The notes beneath the pieces were generated by a model. It worked only from the letters and a program-made list of their open reading frames with translations, did no database searches and was not told where the DNA came from. Both the position numbers and the translations under genes were made by a program. A stretch of 64,000 bases of DNA from Astropecten irregularis. Lineage: Eukaryota; Echinodermata; Asteroidea; Paxillosida; Astropectinidae. The DNA is taken from positions 12,930,798 to 12,994,797 of the forward strand of contig OZ020260.1 of assembly GCA_963971285.1 (NCBI GenBank), given 5' to 3'. Of this stretch, positions 58,101-64,000 are shown in pieces (the stretch's first letter is position 1; the number at the start of each line of letters is the position of its first letter).

Positions 58101-61100
58101 AACTTTACCAAGATGTAGATAATAAACAGTTTCTTGGGTTATTGTTGAAGAAAAAAAAATGTCTTCTTCGTTGATATGCTTTTTGGAGTTTTGTTGTCAC
58201 TGGTTTGTTTGTTTATTTTTTGTTGTTTTAAACTGTTCTTGTCTTCACCAACATTGACTATTTTTTTCATTTGAAATCCAGTCTGCAAAAAATGTACAGT
58301 GTTTGATGAAAATAGATTTAGGATGAATTCCAGTTTCTGGAAAGAAATGTTTGTGACCTTCCTCAATGCTAATGGCAGTTGATAGTTGCCTAGTGGTATG
58401 GCGTCGTGGGTTCGAATCTTACCTGAGCCAGTGCATGATTTTTTTCATGTGCACTGAACAAGCACTGAGTACGCAGTGAGTACGTCGGTGAAGGGCAAGC
58501 CTAATTTGCCAACATTCAAATTTAATCTTCATAGTGCCTACAGTGTGCCATGGCCATGGATAGGCAGAAACATAGATACATGTACATGTACAAAGATACA
58601 TCATAATTATGTGTTAAATACATAAACACAGTTTGTAGTCCCACAAGTGTCCGCAAGCCGTAACAGCGGTAACCACATTTTGCAGATAACATTCATATGC
58701 ATTCTCTAGTAAACCTCTTAAGTTTTAAAATAAAGTTGGCTATCCCAGAAATCTCAGACACCTTTGGTAAGTTTTTTTTTGGTTTTTTGGTTGTTGTTTT
58801 TTCTGCCGAAATTTGTTTTTTCATGTTGTAAGTGGTCTGAAATGTTTCATTAGAAAATGATGACTTTTTATTTAATTATTTGGGTTCATAGTTCACAGGA
58901 TCATGATGATTTCTCCTGACAAACAAAAATACATTTCTTTGAACATTTCTGTTTGGGTATGTTACCAATCCTGTACTGTACCTTTCAAGTAAGAGTTTTT
59001 GCCTTCCCAAGCAGACAATCATTGGCCATTTTCCTTTGCTATCTTCATCGAGGAGATACTCTTGAGAAGATTCTTAATTTTAAAAATATTTTCTCGTTTC
59101 CACTTTATCAGGGATATATTTATGGAGAAACACTGGAAGAGCGTCATCGGACGGTCAGTGTGCGACTATTTCTTCGAAGCCCAAAACAAGGTAAGTCGCG
59201 CACGGTCGCATATTTTTCTGTAACAAATCAAAACAGTTTTATTATACAATTTCAAATGATGCACAAGACCTTCCCCCAAAAAATGCGGCTAGTGAAAGTG
59301 AACAGAAAAATTGGGTGTAGCAGGATTTGAACCAGCGACCTCCGGAATACTGTACCAGCGCTCTTTTATCTCCTATTTATCTCAGAACGGTCTGCGATAG
59401 ATTGTTTTGGGTGCTAAAAATGGTCTATCTTTGAAAACTTGGACTGCCGAGGAGGGATGATCTATACTACCTAGACTGGTCTACAGGTGTGCCTTAACCC
59501 TAACGCCCCCAGGCCCTTTAAACTCCAACATTATGTTTTGTTGGGATCTGTTAGGCTGAGGAGGGTACAGTTGTTGGAATTTGCTAAGATTGATACCATG
59601 TGAAAATGATGTTTATTTTTGCATAGGGCCTTATGTACACAGTCTGCCAAATTCCAACAGTAAGCAACTGTTGGAACTTGATGAGCTGTGTACCGTTGTT
59701 ATAGAGTAATCTGTTGGAGTATAACAGGTTGAGTACAGTGGACATTACCTGACACTCCAGGCTGTTGGATTGTGTTAGGCTGAGAAAGGTATTGAGTACA
59801 AATGTCTAGGGGGTTAGGGTTAAGACATATGAATGGTCTATCTCAACCACATCCGATTTAGCTTGACCTCGAGCGGGTGAATAACTCACTGGTGTTTTAT
59901 GTCACTATTTGTGATTTAGAAGAAGTTCAGTTTCGGAGTGATTATATGACACTAGTGACCTCTAAACACCAGAGATGGACCGTTTTCAGTTTAATTGTGT
60001 GTAGTATGAACGCAAGGAGTTTGGGATGAAATGTTTACCTCCCTCTGTGACTGCAAAAGGTAGACCTTGTTCAGTATCCTGAGTACTGTGTCTGAACATA
60101 GCCCCTCTGTGTTAACTTGCAGGTGACCTGCCACGATGATGTTCCTCCTGTTATATCTACGCCGCATCATTACCTTATCAGCATCTACAGGAACCAGCTA
60201 TTCTTTGTGGCAGTGGTGCAGAATGAAGGTGAGTACCGGTACCTTAATACTGGTGGTGCTTCGCCCCTGAGAAGCCAGGTCTGGGCTTTGCCTGGGCTCT
60301 GGGTCTTCTATAATCCCTACCCTTGAACAAATTCAAGCCAAGTTTAATTAGGGCGAGAAACTTGAATACTGGTCAGGCCCAGCCACTAGAAAGCCAGACC
60401 AGGGGTCCATATCACAAAGCCTGAAAGCCGTACGATTGATTGTACCTTTAGTTATGAAGGATAGCCCATCGTATCTTACGTATATGTGTGGCTCCAATGC
60501 ATCATAAGTGCCACGATTGATAGTAACTTACAATGATTTTGGTGAAATGGACCCTTTGCCGGGGCTCTTGGGCTTCTATAATCCCAATACCAATCAGTTT
60601 TAATACTCTGCTGCTTTTAGGGTTTTTTTCTGGATTATTGTTGGGACTATTGATTGGAAATTTAAGTCCACATTGATCATGGACAGTATCCAATATTGAT
60701 TTGAAGCAGCTCTATTGTATTGAAGGTCAGGGCTGGCAAGAGGAGGATTTAAAAAGACAATGCCCTGTCCTCAGACAGTATGTGAAATGCTTATATGTAT
60801 TTATTTTAATTTTTGTGTCTAGTCCCACCCCTGTTTGTCATCGAGTTCCTGCACAGGATATTCGATACATTCACTGAATACTTTGGTGAGTGCACCGAGA
60901 CAGCGATCAAGGAGCACTACGTCGTGGTGTATGAGGTGAGTAGTGAGTGTTTTAATTCCTACTTCTTGGCAGTGTATTGAAGACTTGTTGATAGTGTATT
61001 TCATTCTTGCTGACATTGTGTTGAAGGTTGTTGACAATGTGTTGAAGACTTGTTGACAATATGTTGAAAACTTGGTGGTGATTGGCAGTGTGTTGAAGAC

Positions 61101-63142
61101 TTGTTGATAGTGTGTCGAAGACTTGTGGATAGTGTATTGAATATTTGTTGACATGTACTAAAGACTTGTTGACAGTGAAACCTAAATTTGTTGATAGTGT
61201 ATTTTGTTTTAGCTATCAAGTTAACAGTGCATTTTAGATAAAATAATGTGTAACAAACTTGGTGCCTTTTTTTTGGTAAGAATTTAGACTTCAGGCTTTT
61301 TGCCAGTGTATCTTGTGATGCTAGTCTATTTCGGTATCTCACTGTGATGCATAAGTCAGGGGTTAAATGTTTGTACCTTCTTCCTCTCCTAAAGCTCTTG
61401 GAGGAGATGTTGGACAGTGGCTTTCCGCTAGCGACGGAATCCAACGTCCTCAAGGAGCTGATCAAGCCTCCCAACATACTGAGGGCCGTTGTCAACACAG
61501 TCACCGGCAGCTCTAAGTGAGTAGATACAGGATCCTTCTCAAAGGTTGAAAATCCTTTTCTCAAAAGCTATAAAGAAGGCTTAGAGGAAGATCCTGCTAG
61601 GATCGAAACGTCGGACCCCTCTTATCTCTAAGGACCTCACAATTGAACTTCTGATCCTTGTAAAGGCTTGCATGGTCAGGATAGAGTCCTGAGTTTTATG
61701 CTGCCATGAACAACTTCCGGAGTAGAAGTCCATTCTGCAGACCTCTACATACTTTCCTCATGGTTTGTGCAAAGAGACTGCCGTTGAATTCCTTCCGCAT
61801 TAAGTCTAGGAAGGTCAAAATGTAAGTCCCTGCTGTGTTTTGTTTGTTAATACAGTGTCGCGGACACACTTCCAAGCGGTCAACTGTCGAATGTCCCATG
61901 GAGGCGAAGTGGTGTCAAGTACACAAACAATGAGGCCTACTTTGACGTCATTGAGGAAGTGGACTGCATCATAGACAAGTCTGTAAGTATCGAGCAGTCT
62001 TTCAATGCATCACTGGTACTTTGTTATTTAAAGCCGGTAACCGGTATATCAGTCTCAAATTATCTGATAGTGTTCTTAACTGCATCACTGGTACTTTGTC
62101 ATATAAATCCGGTAAACGGCAAACCTTCTCATATAATGTGGTGTCATTGTGCAATGCATGCACTTTTCCATTGAAATCAGATTGAAGTCCAGGATGAGAC
62201 GGACATCTTTTTACCCTCTGTTGATTTAAAGCAAACCTGGGCTAGAGTTATTAAGTCAGGATGACTTAGGAATTTACTTTTGTTTCACTTTTTCTCCTCT
62301 TCTCGTTGTTCAGGGTTCTGTAGTGTTTGCTGAAATCCAAGGTCACATTGAATGTAGCGTCAAGCTGTCGGGCATGCCAGACCTCACCATGTCCTTTGTC
62401 AATCACCGATTGCTGGATGACGTCAGCTTCCATCCCTGTGTCAGATTCAAGCGTTGGGAGGTAGGTCTAAATAGCTGGTGTTCAAAGAGTTTTGTTTTCA
62501 TTTTTTGTCCGAGCTGTAAAAGTTTGAGGTGTTTGGCATACAAGATGATTGATTCCCAAATCCAACTAGTCTGTTGAGAAAATGATTTTGCCTTAAACCC
62601 TCAAAAGAGGTGTGTTTTTGATTCCAACATTTGGGAGAGAAACTTCAATACTGGTCGGGCCAAGCCATGGGGATGTCAAATCAGGCCTGACCTTTGTATG
62701 GGCTCTTGGGCTTCTTTTAATCCCTGGCACTGAACCATCAACTTTAAGCCCCTGCTGTGTCCTGGATCATAGTTGGCACTATAAACCAAATTGATAGATT
62801 GAGTCCACATTGATCTTGGACAGTATTCAGAAGCCAGGCTTGATTGATTTTAAGCAGCTCTATTGCTGTGAAGGGCTGGCAAGAGGAGAACTACAGGCCT
62901 GAAGGCCCTCTCCTGGCCAGGCTTTTCATTGGCCAGGCCCAACCAGTATCAAAGTTATGTTCTTGTACTCTGTCAGCAAATGCGTCTATTAAGTTTTCAA
63001 ACCTAGTTGACGCAACTTTTTAAGAAACTAAGTGAATTATTGAATTCTTTGTTGTTTTTTCCTTCCAGTCTGAGCGAGTTTTGTCCTTCGTCCCTCCTGA
63101 TGGCAACTTCCAGCTCTTGACATATCACATAGGGGCATCCAG
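25130..63142 (+). CDS. AP3M: AP-3 adaptor complex mu subunit (AP3M1/2-like), partial, 8 exons
   Basis: The medium chain of the AP-3 clathrin-type adaptor sorts cargo from endosomes/TGN to lysosomes and related organelles. Exons: 25130-25164, 59112-59190, 60123-60228, 60823-60935, 61395-61516, 61856-61982, 62314-62460, 63069-63142. They splice in consistent phase to about 267 codons with no stop. Matches to vertebrate AP3M include MIHSLFMINPSG, EKHWKSVIGRSVCDYFFEAQ, VPPVISTPHHYLISIYRNQL, LKELIKPPNILRAVVN, GQLSNVPWRRSGVKYTNNEA and LLDDVSFHPCVRFKRWESER. The N-terminal longin/sigma-like domain is complete (exons 1-6), and the C-terminal cargo-binding mu-homology domain begins in exon 6/7. The family is about 418 residues, so the last third lies beyond the right edge. 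Intron 1 (25165-59111) is 33.9 kb and holds the nested gene array. Confidence 0.96.
25165..29600. other. 5' part of AP3 mu intron 1 without a recognisable gene
   Basis: I find no exon of either flanking gene or of the nested family here. Short open frames (for example at 26332-26571 and 27192-27515) lack recognisable domains, codon structure or splice context. A tRNA-related SINE fragment lies near 27466-27600 in reverse orientation, with the sequence ATTCGAACCCACAACCTC. The remainder is AT-rich unique-looking intron. Confidence 0.6.
29652..29820. promoter_or_regulatory. Copy A upstream inverted-repeat region
   Basis: This region ends 149 bp upstream of the copy A start codon. It contains GGCAACGGCTG near its left end and CAGCGGTTGG at its right end, with TTCGGCCC and GGCCGAAC between, forming imperfect hairpin arms. 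The same arrangement precedes copies B and C. It lies immediately after a shared AACTACAGAGGGCGCAC motif (about 29609). A promoter role is inferred from position and conservation. Confidence 0.45.
29969..34029 (+). CDS. Nested array copy A: ZAD-like zinc-binding protein, 5 exons
   Basis: Exons 29969-30404, 31098-31318, 31861-32174, 32859-33006 and 33622-34029 splice in phase to 508 residues. Exon 1 begins MYECKMLTLC. It carries a CVVC...CLRC Cys4 pattern with DLEQR and CANALLKVK, resembling ZAD zinc-binding domains; this copy has an extra Cys-rich insert (RCKCGNF) before the first CxxC. Exon 2 is a Ser/Pro linker ending RKKRK, NLS-like. Exons 3-5 contain the conserved module (FNWGSIMAELRENLP, GDLVPGMGIVLSMIAKMRRP, LVNALNKVGFCP). 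The tail is DSEE repeats followed by TPTKRLRKSQ. The start is the first ATG of the open frame and is shared with copies B and C. I do not recognise the function; a nuclear zinc-binding protein is the best inference. An ATTAAA at 34894 lies where B has AATAAA. Confidence 0.75.
31648..31773. mobile_element. Perfect 38-bp-arm palindromic insertion in copy A intron 2
   Basis: The arms (31648-31685 and 31736-31773) are exact reverse complements beginning CAATGGGAGACTTTTGAGAA. The loop is GC-rich with alternating purine-pyrimidine. Copy B at the same place reads ACAATTGCAAC without it, so it is a recent insertion. A single diverged arm of the same family occurs near 57170-57210. Confidence 0.75.
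32208..32551. mobile_element. MITE in copy A intron 3
   Basis: The left end reads AGGACCT, an A run, then GTTGTGTTGCCCTC. The right end reads GAGGGTTACACAAC, a T run, then AGGCCT, forming imperfect inverted repeats of about 30 bp. Copy B has continuous intron sequence (GATCATAGCTTATCAG) at the same place, so it is an insertion specific to A after duplication. Confidence 0.7.
33073..33450. repeat. SINE-derived block in copy A intron 4, shared with B and C
   Basis: A reverse tRNA-like fragment (GACTGGAGCAGGATTGGAAC) is followed by a forward one (GCTCAGTTGGAAGAG ... GTGGGTTTGAACCCC). The same block is at 39625-40015 (copy B) and 47720-48110 (copy C). It is absent from D and E, so the insertion predates the A/B/C duplications but followed the split from D/E. 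Confidence 0.7.
34519..34624. mobile_element. Fold-back element 3' of copy A
   Basis: The sequence runs GGGTGGACAG, then GGTGTTGGAAGTTGACAAAC on the left, with the reverse complement GTTTGTCAACTTCCAACACC followed by CTGTCCACCC on the right. Copy B lacks it between the stop codon and the conserved GTGATATTTGTATACTG 3' sequence. It is a small palindromic insertion. Confidence 0.7.
35091..35222. mobile_element. 132-bp MITE upstream of copy B
   Basis: The element starts GGGTGCATTCGTTTAGCTCC and ends with GAGCTATAAAACGAATGCACCC, a near-perfect inverted repeat. It splits the sequence TAGTGGCATCTAT that is intact upstream of copy C, duplicating AGT. It is specific to B. Confidence 0.75.
35322..35438. 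promoter_or_regulatory. Copy B upstream inverted-repeat region
   Basis: The left arm CCAACCGCTGGAGCTGTTCGG pairs with AGCTGCAGCCGTTGG on the right. The right arm is shortened compared with copy C. It is preceded by ACAGAGGGCGCAC, as in the other copies. A short duplicated TAGACTGGTTCCCG palindrome (35489-35605) has been inserted between this region and the start codon. Confidence 0.45.
35694..40706 (+). CDS. Nested array copy B: ZAD-like zinc-binding protein, 5 exons
   Basis: Exons 35694-36099, 37858-38066, 38784-39094, 39416-39563 and 40188-40706 join in phase to 530 residues. Exon 1 has the cleanest Cys4 pattern, CILC near the start of the domain and CLRC before ANALLKVK. Exon 2 ends PKKRKINQ. 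The exon 3-5 module reads FNWGSIMAELRENLP, GDLVPGMGIVLSMIVKMRSP and LVSALNKVGFCP. The acidic tail is longer than in A and mixes DSEE with DNNEDSEE units. Donors and acceptors match copy A at every junction. Copy-specific insertions include a 904-bp fold-back element in intron 1 (36696-37599) and a SINE in intron 2 (38394-38760). AATAAA lies at 40962. Copies A and B are the closest pair and look like a recent duplication. Confidence 0.75.
36696..37599. mobile_element. 904-bp fold-back element in copy B intron 1
   Basis: The ends read GGGTCATTCCGTGTC and, at the right, its reverse complement GACACGGAATGACCC. Inverted arms extend about 180-190 bp on each side (36696-36888 and 37419-37599), up to GCGCTTTTAAAGGGCG. 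Both sides are flanked by a short C-rich CCCT sequence that may be the target duplication. Copy A lacks it at the same intron position. No coding sequence is recognised inside; this is a MITE/fold-back DNA transposon of unknown superfamily. Confidence 0.85.
38394..38760 (-). repeat. tRNA-derived SINE in copy B intron 2
   Basis: In reverse orientation it carries GGCTCAGTTGGTAGAGCGCC and the box B-like GGTTTGAACCCCGCTCCGG. The same extended unit as at 55798-56052 surrounds it (GCCATACCC, CTGACTGCCAAACGAAC-like). Copy A lacks this insertion at the same site. Confidence 0.75.
41257..41380. promoter_or_regulatory. Copy C upstream hairpin, about 48-bp arms
   Basis: The left arm starts GCCAACCGCTGGAGCTGTTC and runs through CGGCCCGCTTCGG to TTTCGTGG. 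The right arm, CCACGAACCGAG through GGGCCGAA to CAGCGGTTGG, is nearly its reverse complement around a loop of about 27 bp. It ends 118 bp before the start codon. It could be an old fold-back element captured as promoter or 5' UTR, or a regulatory hairpin. Confidence 0.5.
41710..43908. mobile_element. 2.2-kb non-autonomous DNA transposon in copy C exon 1
   Basis: The element begins TAGGGATACCAA and ends with its exact reverse complement TTGGTATCCCTA, a 12-bp terminal inverted repeat. The host sequence CTCTTGG is duplicated on both sides (41703-41709 and 43909-43915), giving a 7-bp target-site duplication; one more matching base would make 8 bp. Copies A and B have uninterrupted CTCTTGGGTCCCTC at the same place, so the boundaries are certain. 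No transposase-like open frame is seen inside, so it is probably non-autonomous. The TAGGG terminus and 7-8-bp duplication suggest hAT-like affinity, but the superfamily is uncertain. Confidence 0.88.
44283..44590 (+). repeat. tRNA-derived SINE in copy C intron 1
   Basis: The head resembles a tRNA-like pol III promoter (GGTTGGTGTAGCGG as box A, GGGTTTAAGTCC as box B). A body with TGGGGTTTTACCC and a tail of AAATAAATAAA-type repeats follow. A truncated reverse-strand relative sits at about 52462-52612. Confidence 0.65.
46442..46582. mobile_element. Fold-back element in copy C intron 3
   Basis: A perfect 23-bp inverted repeat, GTAAGACTTGCGGAGACACC plus ATG, bounds the element at 46442-46464 and 46560-46582. 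The interior (CCTTCTCAGGA) matches a related palindromic repeat in a UBR4 intron at about 11586-11790, so this is a dispersed family. Confidence 0.75.
46792..47221. mobile_element. 430-bp MITE, copy 1 (array copy C intron 3)
   Basis: Terminal inverted repeats are GGTTTACTGTAATCAAA at the left and TTTGATTACAGTAAACC at the right. The element is flanked by TTTAA-type sequence. A second full copy lies at 54660-55091, with the same interior (CATACATGTACTGATTTTGC). Confidence 0.8.
49885..57528 (+). CDS. Nested array D-E: fused two-module ZAD-like gene
   Basis: Module D exons: 49885-50332, 51338-52086, 53431-53741, 54364-54511, and 55145 onward. Exon 1 has its own Pro/Ser-rich N-terminus (MEPEEEPMCTCD, SPSP repeats), then CIIC, DFER and CWRCANALLKVK. 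Exon 2 is long and made of TGAPPISV-like octapeptides. Exon 5 (from 55145) ends as a hybrid: its last codons (TLRKHRRE) and GTAAGT donor at 55577 match the end and donor of D exon 2 (TLRKQRRL). This allows splicing in phase to module E exons 56081-56406, 56908-57055 and 57334-57528, a 918-residue protein. If the donor is not used, the frame stops at 55591 (700 residues). E lacks its own exon 1 and promoter. Motifs persist in both modules (FNWGHIMKEL; FNWGPIMKEI). D/E diverge more from A-C than those do from each other. Confidence 0.65.
52462..52612 (-). repeat. SINE 3' fragment in array D intron 2
   Basis: The reverse complement matches the body and tail of the SINE at 44283-44590, including GGTAATGACACCAAGGATTC and GGGAGGAAAACCC. 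The tRNA-like head is missing. Confidence 0.65.
54660..55091. mobile_element. 430-bp MITE, copy 2 (array D intron 4)
   Basis: Same family as 46792-47221, with the left end GGTTTACTGTAATCAAA and the right end GATTATAGTAAACC. It occupies a different intron of a different array module, so it is an independent insertion and not a by-product of the gene duplication. Confidence 0.8.
55629..55745. mobile_element. Fold-back element in the intron after the hybrid exon
   Basis: CAGTACACTCAGGTTAGCTG with GGTACCCAG on the left pairs with CTGGGTACCAGCTACCCTGA on the right. Related nested copies occupy about 50430-51060 in D intron 1, where one member is interrupted by other sequence. Confidence 0.6.
55798..56052 (+). 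repeat. tRNA-derived SINE just before the module E exons
   Basis: It contains TAGCTCAGTTGGTAGAG (box A) and GGTTCGAATCCCGCTCCAG (box B) inside a longer repeat unit ending TTTCCCTTGTGGTTATTTGA. Related copies occur at 24162-24290, 38394-38760 (reverse), 10364-10535 and 16216-16320. The copy ends about 30 bp upstream of the acceptor at 56080. Confidence 0.8.
58012..58048. repeat. 14-bp repeat downstream of module E
   Basis: GATGCGATTTTCGA-type units repeated three to four times in the 3' UTR or flank of the D-E gene, upstream of AATAAA at 58121. Confidence 0.7.
58121..58126 (+). terminator. Candidate polyadenylation signal of the D-E gene
   Basis: AATAAA in the context GATGTAGATAATAAACAGTT. 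Copy C has an equivalent signal (GAAGATAATAAATATT at 49307), and B has AATAAA a little downstream at 40962. The conserved 3' flank supports an mRNA end here. Confidence 0.55.
58386..58512 (+). repeat. tRNA-related SINE of a second family
   Basis: CCTAGTGGTATGGCGTCGTG and GGGTTCGAATCTTACC resemble tRNA boxes A and B, followed by GCATGATTTTTTCATGTGC. Reverse copies occur at about 56596-56760 (with TAGTGCAGATGCCATACC) and 27466-27600. Confidence 0.6.
60985..61200. repeat. Degenerate GTGTTGAAGACTTGTTGA repeat in AP3 mu intron 4
   Basis: Roughly ten imperfect units of TGTTGAAGACTTGTTGACA, period about 20-24 bp, between AP3 mu exons 4 and 5. Non-coding. Confidence 0.75.
62632..62960. mobile_element. 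TTAA/TAGGGAG MITE family copy in AP3 mu intron 7
   Basis: Begins GGGAGAGAAACTTCAATACT and ends GGCCCAACCAGTATCAAAG, with CCTGCTGTGTCCTGGATC inside. Its presence in introns of both genes shows a dispersed family. Confidence 0.65.
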
Positions 63143-64000
63143 GTAAGCTCATCATTTGAACCAAAACTCCATGACCCAGGGATTCAATTGCCTCTAAAAG
63201 GAAACCTAATTTCAATAATTTGTGTTAACTTAAAGGGCGGCTGCAGTGCTTTTTTTAGTCAGGTTATTTTATTGCCTTCATACAGAGAATATACTGACAA
63301 ATAATGAATGGCAAGTCTTATTTTGGTTCCAAACCAGCATTTGGTTTTCTTTTTAACGGCTTTGCAAAATGGGGGATTTTCATGCATGCTCATGTAGGGA
63401 ACCAACAGCCAAAATATAATGAAAAAACATAAACAAATGAAGAGGCAAACATGACCCCCAGAAATGGTTTGTCAAATAAATTACACCACCAGTTGAGTGA
63501 AAGGAACATATTCAGCACGAAAAAAACCATTGAGGGGGAAAGTTTTGTCAGAAAACCTATAAAACAACCGGAACTTTTTGTGCACAAATCAATTGAGTTA
63601 CTGCTCTCAGTTCCCCAGATGACATCACAGTTTTGCTCATGAATATGGAAATGCTAATTAGCATACAAACTGAAAAACCTGTTTTTAACCCTGAATCAAT
63701 GTGAGGAAGTGGGTAAAATCACAATTCCCATGTACAGTTTTTTGATTGGCACATGTTCAGGCCATAATATTCGCATTGCAGTGACCCTTTAATGTTTGCT
63801 TTAATACCAGTACTACCCACATTTCAGAGTTATTTCCTATAAAATCAACTTAAATCAAGTTAAAAGCCATGCCGTAGCTCTTGCATCCTAGTGGTGATGT
63901 GTTACTAGCTTGAACTCCCAGGCAGATGGGGTTATCTGGTCAATTTTAATCTAGGCATCATCAGGATCTGCACTCGGTATAAAATGTTAAGATTTTCTAC

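Noticed and set aside
58953-59330. 125-codon plus-strand frame overlapping AP3 mu exon 2
   Set aside because: The conserved reading of 59112-59190 is in another frame (EKHWKSVIGRS) with exact splice sites. The longer frame is a shadow.

Overview
The window is animal nuclear DNA. It has many short, well-conserved exons separated by repeat-rich introns, GT-AG splice sites, tRNA-derived SINEs and numerous fold-back (MITE-like) elements. The protein matches are to metazoan genes. The repeat style, with palindromic MITEs, tRNA-SINEs and minisatellites, suggests a marine invertebrate deuterostome such as an echinoderm or hemichordate. The species cannot be fixed from sequence alone.

Layout. (1) Positions 1-24756, minus strand: the 5' part of UBR4 (p600), a giant E3 ubiquitin ligase. 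I place 43 exons, about 1,970 codons in consistent phase, from the start methionine to just beyond the UBR zinc-finger box. The gene runs off the left edge. (2) Positions 24757-25129: a 373-bp spacer between two divergent start codons, probably a shared promoter. (3) Positions 25130-63142, plus strand: the AP-3 adaptor complex mu subunit (AP3M1/AP3M2 type). Exon 1 encodes only 11 residues plus two bases. Exon 2 is almost 34 kb away, and exons 3-8 follow. The gene runs off the right edge.

(4) Nested inside intron 1 of the AP3 mu gene (29.6-58.1 kb), on the same strand, is a tandem array of five related modules that I call A, B, C, D and E. Each full module has five exons with the same phases. 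Exon 1 encodes a Cys4, ZAD-like zinc-binding domain. Exon 2 is a Ser/Pro linker ending in basic residues. Exons 3 and 4, plus the start of exon 5, form a conserved helical-looking module with FNWG and MRRP-type motifs. The rest of exon 5 is a low-complexity tail built from in-frame tandem repeats that differ in every copy: DSEE repeats, KAPT/KTPT repeats, or SPTKSPPG repeats. Copies A and B look intact. Copy C has a 2.2-kb DNA transposon in exon 1 but is otherwise open. D and E look fused into one two-module gene by recombination between D exon 5 and E exon 2. I do not know the function of this family. Zinc-binding and NLS-like features suggest nuclear proteins.

UBR4 and AP3 mu are conserved housekeeping genes with no known joint pathway. 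Their head-to-head position may mean co-regulation. The nested array is the accessory, fast-evolving part of the window. No retroviral, LTR or Polinton proteins were recognised. The identifiable mobile DNA is non-autonomous DNA transposons/MITEs and SINEs.
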